A stretch of DNA of 64,000 nt. It comes from Saururus chinensis (taxonomy: Eukaryota; Streptophyta; Magnoliopsida; Piperales; Saururaceae). The notes below the pieces were generated by a model. That model saw nothing but the letters and a program-made list of their open reading frames with translations. It was not told the DNA's origin and made no database searches. How positions within the stretch are numbered: position 1 is the first letter of the stretch; each line of letters begins with the position of its first letter. Below are positions 59,003 through 64,000 of this stretch, piece by piece. The translations under genes and the position numbers were made by a program. The DNA lies in the NCBI GenBank assembly GCA_035235625.1, contig CP141141.1, positions 21,573,968-21,637,967 of the forward strand. Reading direction: 5' to 3'.

Positions 59003-60319
59003 ACAAATTGTGCGCAATTATCCTAAAAATACTTTTTAAAATACAACAAATTAGAATAAAATCCGATCGTTGTCGGATAGCAATACCATCTTGAATCCGA
59101 TTGATTTATAATCGGATACAACATTCAGAAGCACAATCTCATACGTTATAATCGGATAACATTATCCGATAACTACTTAGATAACGCAAAACGAAAACTT
59201 GATAAATTATAATCAGATTAAACACTCATAAATATAATCCATTTTTTTTTATTTCACATTCATAAACAAGGTCCGATATTATAAGATCGGATAGAACCTT
59301 CGTAAACATACTCCGATAGTTTATATTCGGATAAAACACATAAAACACAATTCTGATTATGACTTTAACAACAAATAGGTCATTATTCGGAGTCAAAACA
59401 CAACATAGCAAAGCAGGGTTAATGCAATCCATAGATACAATTAAAAAATCCTTCAAAAATTCAATTATCTGAGAACTCATAAACACAATCCGATACTTTA
59501 TGATCGGATAGAACACAAAATCTGATTATTAATTTGTATACGAATAAATTATATCATACAAAATCAATCTTTGAAATTAGAGCAGAACAAATCAGAACAA
59601 ATCAATCCAGAAATTTTTGGAATTAAATCTTCTGATAAATCACATAATTGTAGATCAGATAACAAAATTTGATAAAGTTTTAGAAATAGAACAACATAGA
59701 CAGGCCATAGCCATGATACCAAACGGCGTTCCCCCCGGCACTCATGGGGCATCAAGAGGCTCAATAAGTGAGAAACTTTCCCATGATACCCCACACCGAT
59801 ACACACGCCATACCGATTATTTTTTTTGGTGGGTATCTAGATAGCAATCCCAGGTTTTACCTCGGAACTACCTAGAAAGTGCACGTATTCAAAATATAAT
59901 GCAGTGTATGTAGATCATTTCAAAAATATGATATTTTTCGAGAAAACATGGCTAATGAATTTAGAATTCAATACCCCCTACACTGTAGGTTGATACTGAA
60001 CAATGTTCCTCCCTACACTAATGGGGTAATGAGAGCCTCAATAAGTGAGGATTTTTCCCATGATGGTCCTCACCCATGTGCTTGTTCCAGAATTGATTAT
60101 TTTTCTCGGTAGGGATCTAGAGAGTGCAAGCATTCATTCTATGCATCATATCAGAATTTTTTTTTATCAAAAAGAGATGTCAATCATAATCTTTTCACGG
60201 AATCATGTGGAAATTAAAACATCCGACAGAAAAAAGACTTTGTACAGAGTCTTTCAAATTTTAAATCATTCGACAGAAACCATATTAGAATTCAATCATA
60301 CGATTGAATCCGAACATAG
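59003..60319. other. Noncoding LTR-related region
   Basis: It contains AATC-CGATA type repeats at about 59060-59520 and a near-duplicate block (GAGGCTCAATAAGTGAGAAA / GAGCCTCAATAAGTGAGGAT) at about 59755 and 60033. No pol sequence is present, so any full element here lost its internal region. Confidence 0.45.
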
Positions 60320-61089
60320 TATTGGATAACATTCACAATATTATTCCAATACGATTGGATCCAAACATAGTTCTAGTTAATGGCTATTACATGCATCAGG
60401 TATCACAAATCATATACGTTAAAATATGTATAACTTTCTATCCGAATAAATCATTAAGAGTAGATGGAAATCTCATAAATCATCGGAATCGAACAACAGC
60501 CAATGAATCATTGGAATCATACCTCTCACTCTATCACAGAGTAGAGCAGAACACACAACAGAGCAAATTGGATCATATCAGATCCCATCAGTTTATATCA
60601 GATTTCATCGACCATACTGATCATATCATATCAGATCGGAGCATATCAGATTACCACAAAGCATTTTAGAGCAGATCGGATCACAATAGAGTATATAAGA
60701 GTAGATCGAATCAGAACATATTAGCATATATCAGATCATAACAAATCATATATCTTAATTAGTATAATAGTAACACTAATTAAGATGTGCATGCATATAA
60801 ATCATATTAAAACGGAATGTAAAAAACACTTACTCCCTTATAGTTCCAAAAGTAGCAATGCTCGGAATTGCTTATTTCCTCAGAGCGTCCACCCATTCAG
60901 GTCCGGAGATGGCGGCAGAACCTCCTTCTAGCTATGGAGCATCTTTTTCATTACGTCTGAAGGCGGTAGACAAACACTCCCTTTAACCTGGGTCGTTTCC
61001 CTCGTAGTAGCTTGAAGGCGACAGACATTACCTCCCCTTAATTTAGGACACTTCACTTTTTCCATGCACGTAGTGGCAGATAGAACCTC
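60320..61089 (-). repeat. Second copy of inner LTR segment, truncated
   Basis: Matches 57308-58070 along its length (same AATGGCTATTACATGCATCA and the ATCAGA patch). It is cut at 61089 by the LTR starting TGTAAGATTCC. Confidence 0.75.
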
Positions 61090-63304
61090 TGTAAGATTCC
61101 TAAACTCAACTTGTTCATTTTATTTGATTTAATAATTATTGTGTGGCTTAATTTTAACTTTGATCAGTTTTGACTTATTTTCAAATTAAGGTGGTTAACA
61201 ATGGTTTTAACTAAAATTTCTTCACTTAGACTGTTTTTATGTTAATTTAAGTTAATACAAATTTTTTTGGAATTTTTGAATATTTTTCGAACAGTTAGGA
61301 GGCGAGACCCGCCGTGGGCCCCACGTTGAAAATTCGGATGATAGATCCCAAATGATCCTAAAAACATCTTGTGACAGTAAATAAATGTTTAAAAAATTTT
61401 AGACATTAATTTGGACTTAAAATAAGCAAGTTTTCATTTTTTAGTGTTAAATTCTATTTATACCCTACCTATTTGTTAGATTTACCCCAAAGCCTACTAT
61501 AAATAGAAAGACTTAGCCACTTTCCCAATTGGGAAGGGCTGGAATGTGGAGCTTAGGAGCCATAATTGCCATTTCCAAAGAAGGAAAGGCAATTAAGGTA
61601 AAGATTAGCCTAATCTTTCACTAATTTCTTAGGGTTTCTCCTAAACTTTCCAAATCTCTTCTTTTGCCAAGGTTTAATCTTGATTTCTACCCAAAAGGCT
61701 ATTGATTTGAACTTCTATTTCAAACCCTTATGAAAGGAATTTTGTTTTTGAACTCATTAAACCCTAGATCTACGAGTTTTCAAGAGATTTAGGTATTTTT
61801 AATTGAATTTAAGCAAGTAATGATGAAACCCCTCTTGTGGGTAGGATTTGAAGGTGTGGGAATATCGATTTCAAGTCAAGAAGCTCTATGAAGGTAAGTG
61901 ATTTTGTCCTAAGTAGATCTATGATTTCAAATTTGATGTCTCATAGAGTTTGATGTGGGTTTCCATTGATTTGAGCTTTAATGGCGGATTTAGAAAAACT
62001 TAATCTTTCTTATTATTACTTTGTGTTTTTGGTTGTAAATGACAAGATTTACTATTTCTTAAGCATGGATTTCATTATTATGGTGTTTGGCAGTGAGATT
62101 TGAAGGTTTGAGATGTTTATGTGAAGTTTCGGTTTTGGATTCAAAGTGGAGAAGACAAACTAGAAATTTCAGTTATGGCTATCGAATTGCCATGCAAGCC
62201 GATCGAACGGCCTTGCAGGGTGTTCGAACGCCAACACAATAGTTTGACTATTTTTGTTATTTTTCGCATTTTTGAGTTTTTATCCTTAAGTACCATTTCT
62301 TATTTTTGCAGGTTGATGGATTTTGATTATGTATGATATGATTGTGTGGTAGAGACACTTCTCATGCAGGTTAGATGTGATAAATATGCATGACATGATT
62401 GTGTGGTAGAGACACTTCTCATGTAGGTTATATGTGATGTTTGTGCATGATCAAAATTTGTGGTAGAGACACTTCTCATGCAGGTTATATGTGATGTTTA
62501 CGCATGATCTAAATGTGTGTTAGAGACACTTCTCATGCATGTTATATGTGATGATTATGCATGATGTGATTGAGTGAGAATCACTTATTATGCAGGATGG
62601 ATGTTATGTCATAGTGTGATTATTCATGTCATGATTAGTATGTATGAGATACTTGTATGCAAAATAATTACTTATGGGTAAGTGGGGGGATGGTAAGAGA
62701 ATTAATTAGAAATGAGGATATTATGTGAAATGTGGATCTGAATTACTATGTAAATGTGTCGTAGTTGTTTTCTGATTAACGTTACCATTTTTCAAACCTT
62801 ACTAGGTTTTACTCACCCCTCTTTCTGTGTTTTTGTTTTAGGGTTGCATGGCATGACATGCTATTAACCAGGATCCTCTGTATGAGGAACGATCGGGGAG
62901 AGCATGTGAGTAGGTGTGGATGCTTTTGGACCTTGTTATGTCTTCTGATTTTTGCTGTTATGATTATAGAATATTATGTATGGTGTTTCTTGTTTCGGAC
63001 TCGAGTATATCTGATGTTTTTAGACCTATTTAAGACTTTCCGATTTTGAGCCACGTGTCGGTTCAGGATGCTAAGTATGTGGATTGAGTTGAGGATTTAT
63101 TTCAGAGATCTTATCTTCTTTTATTTTTTCCTTATTTCTCTTGCACAAAGGAATAAAGGTGCACAACTTTGTCTATGTTATTCACCCGCTAGAGGGGTTA
63201 AGACTTCTACAACATATTTAAACTGACAAGTGTCACCCCTATGTGCTTCAACCGACCCTTGGACCGGGGTTCGGCTCAGGTCGGGTGGGTGTCGGGGCAT
63301 GACA
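61090..63304 (+). mobile_element. LTR of the same family as 13640-16575
   Basis: It starts TGTAAGATTCCTAAACTC and ends GTGTCGGGGCATGACA. The leading part resembles 22636-22945, with a GTGGGCCCCACG block at about 61313. A tandem-like region at about 62330-62600 repeats TAGAGACACTTCTCATGCAG every 60-70 bp. Flanks (ACCTC left, CTTTG right) do not match, so it may be one LTR of a longer element or a rearranged copy. Compared with 13640-16575 it lacks an internal section. Confidence 0.65.
62340..62560. repeat. Tandem units of about 60-66 bp in the LTR
   Basis: At least four units carry GTAGAGACACTTCTCATGCA or close variants (about 62348, 62404, 62462, 62521). Confidence 0.75.
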
Positions 63305-64000
63305 CTTTGAATATGACTCCAACAAGGTTATAGCATGAGAATGGACTTGTATGTTTTCACATATAATGATTAAATTATGGGTGAATGATGGTGCCATGTT
63401 TAGTCCTAAGTGTGGTAATGATTATGCTTACTTAAGTCTAGCAAGAGATTGCACTTGATTCGAATTGTATTTTTCGATGGTTTTCACTCATGATTTCAGT
63501 AAAGAGCCATAATTAAATGTTAAATAACATGTGTGTAGTATGTTAATGGGGTGTTTATAACTCATGTCCATAAGCTTAGAATTGAATATTTCTACTATGT
63601 ACACACACATGTGGGGGATAATTATGGTGATTGTTGAGGCTTATGATTAGAAATGATGCATGTATGGCTGATGGGGAGCACGTTTCATGAATTAGAATTC
63701 ATGTGGTTATTGCTTACATATGTACCATGTTACATGCATCATGAGATGGATTTACGAATGAGATTTTATTGAGAGTAGCCGTATTGATCGATTGTATGCA
63801 ATTTTGTAATGTTGCTTCCCGGGTTAATCGATTCAAGACTTATCGATTCGGTTTTAGGTCCGAAAGGACGGTGTTTTACATTCCTTGAGGATGGGTTTTC
63901 CTCCCCAGGTTGAGAAGAGAGGCAATGCTATAAGGAGATAAAATTATTGAGACCATCTGGACCTTGAGAATCCAGGCTAGTGTAGCCGAGTGCACCGGCT
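63305..64000 (+). mobile_element. Truncated second copy of the same LTR family
   Basis: About 63700-64000 matches the reverse complement of about 14740-15000 (GATCGATTGTATGCAATTTT, CGATTCGGTTTTA, GAGAAGAG.GGCAATGCTAT). This is the section missing from 61090-63304. It runs off the window. Confidence 0.6.

Noticed and set aside
1-64000. tRNA or rRNA genes
   Set aside because: I saw no cloverleaf with A and B boxes and no rRNA-like block. A covariance-model scan would be needed to exclude a diverged tRNA.

Overview
This is nuclear DNA from a flowering plant. The evidence is a 13-exon gene with GT-AG introns for the inner-ring nucleoporin NUP155, dense plant transposon nesting, Stowaway-like MITEs, Ty3/gypsy and Ty1/copia remnants, and an endogenous caulimovirid (plant pararetrovirus). 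I cannot fix the species. Assignments rest on reading translated sequence and comparing repeats by eye; no database search was possible.

Layout. 1-360: no gene recognised. 361-16670: a stack of nested elements. A MITE-like element with a (GGT)n-type trinucleotide tract was hit by a hAT transposon (617-13462, 8-bp target-site duplication, TSD). The hAT, on the minus strand, was split by a Mutator-like element with long terminal inverted repeats (2884-11473, 9-bp TSD). That MULE carries a captured, broken piece of an ATG18/WIPI autophagy gene (about 10655-11125) and holds a decayed caulimovirid (about 3597-10525, minus strand). The same outer MITE also carries a 2.9-kb solo LTR (13640-16575, 5-bp TSD). 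16731-22635: spacers with many small MITEs and one probable short GC-rich gene of unknown function (17224-17814, minus). 22636-24879: LTR fragment, gypsy gag remnant and its LTR, ending 340 bp before the NUP155 start codon.

25220-41015: NUP155, plus strand. Thirteen exons can be joined in frame to a protein of 1474 residues, matching the usual size of plant Nup155. Introns hold a Stowaway-like MITE, a hAT-like MITE, microsatellites and one GC-rich insert. It is the only gene here that I regard as clearly intact.

41016-64000: repeats. A second copy of the trinucleotide-tract MITE (41621-42392); LTR-like and inverted-repeat elements; a receptor-like-kinase fragment abutting a gypsy gag (47380-47655); a decayed Athila/Tat-type gypsy element (47656-54090) whose RT is split by a solo LTR (50588-52001, 5-bp TSD) of a family also present at 46200-46770; a decayed copia gag (55667-56860); then overlapping gypsy LTRs (57057-64000), including another copy of the LTR family seen as the solo LTR at 13640-16575.

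Functionally the window is one housekeeping gene in a repeat-rich landscape. The most unusual structure is the four-layer nest at 361-16670, where order of insertion can be read from TSDs.
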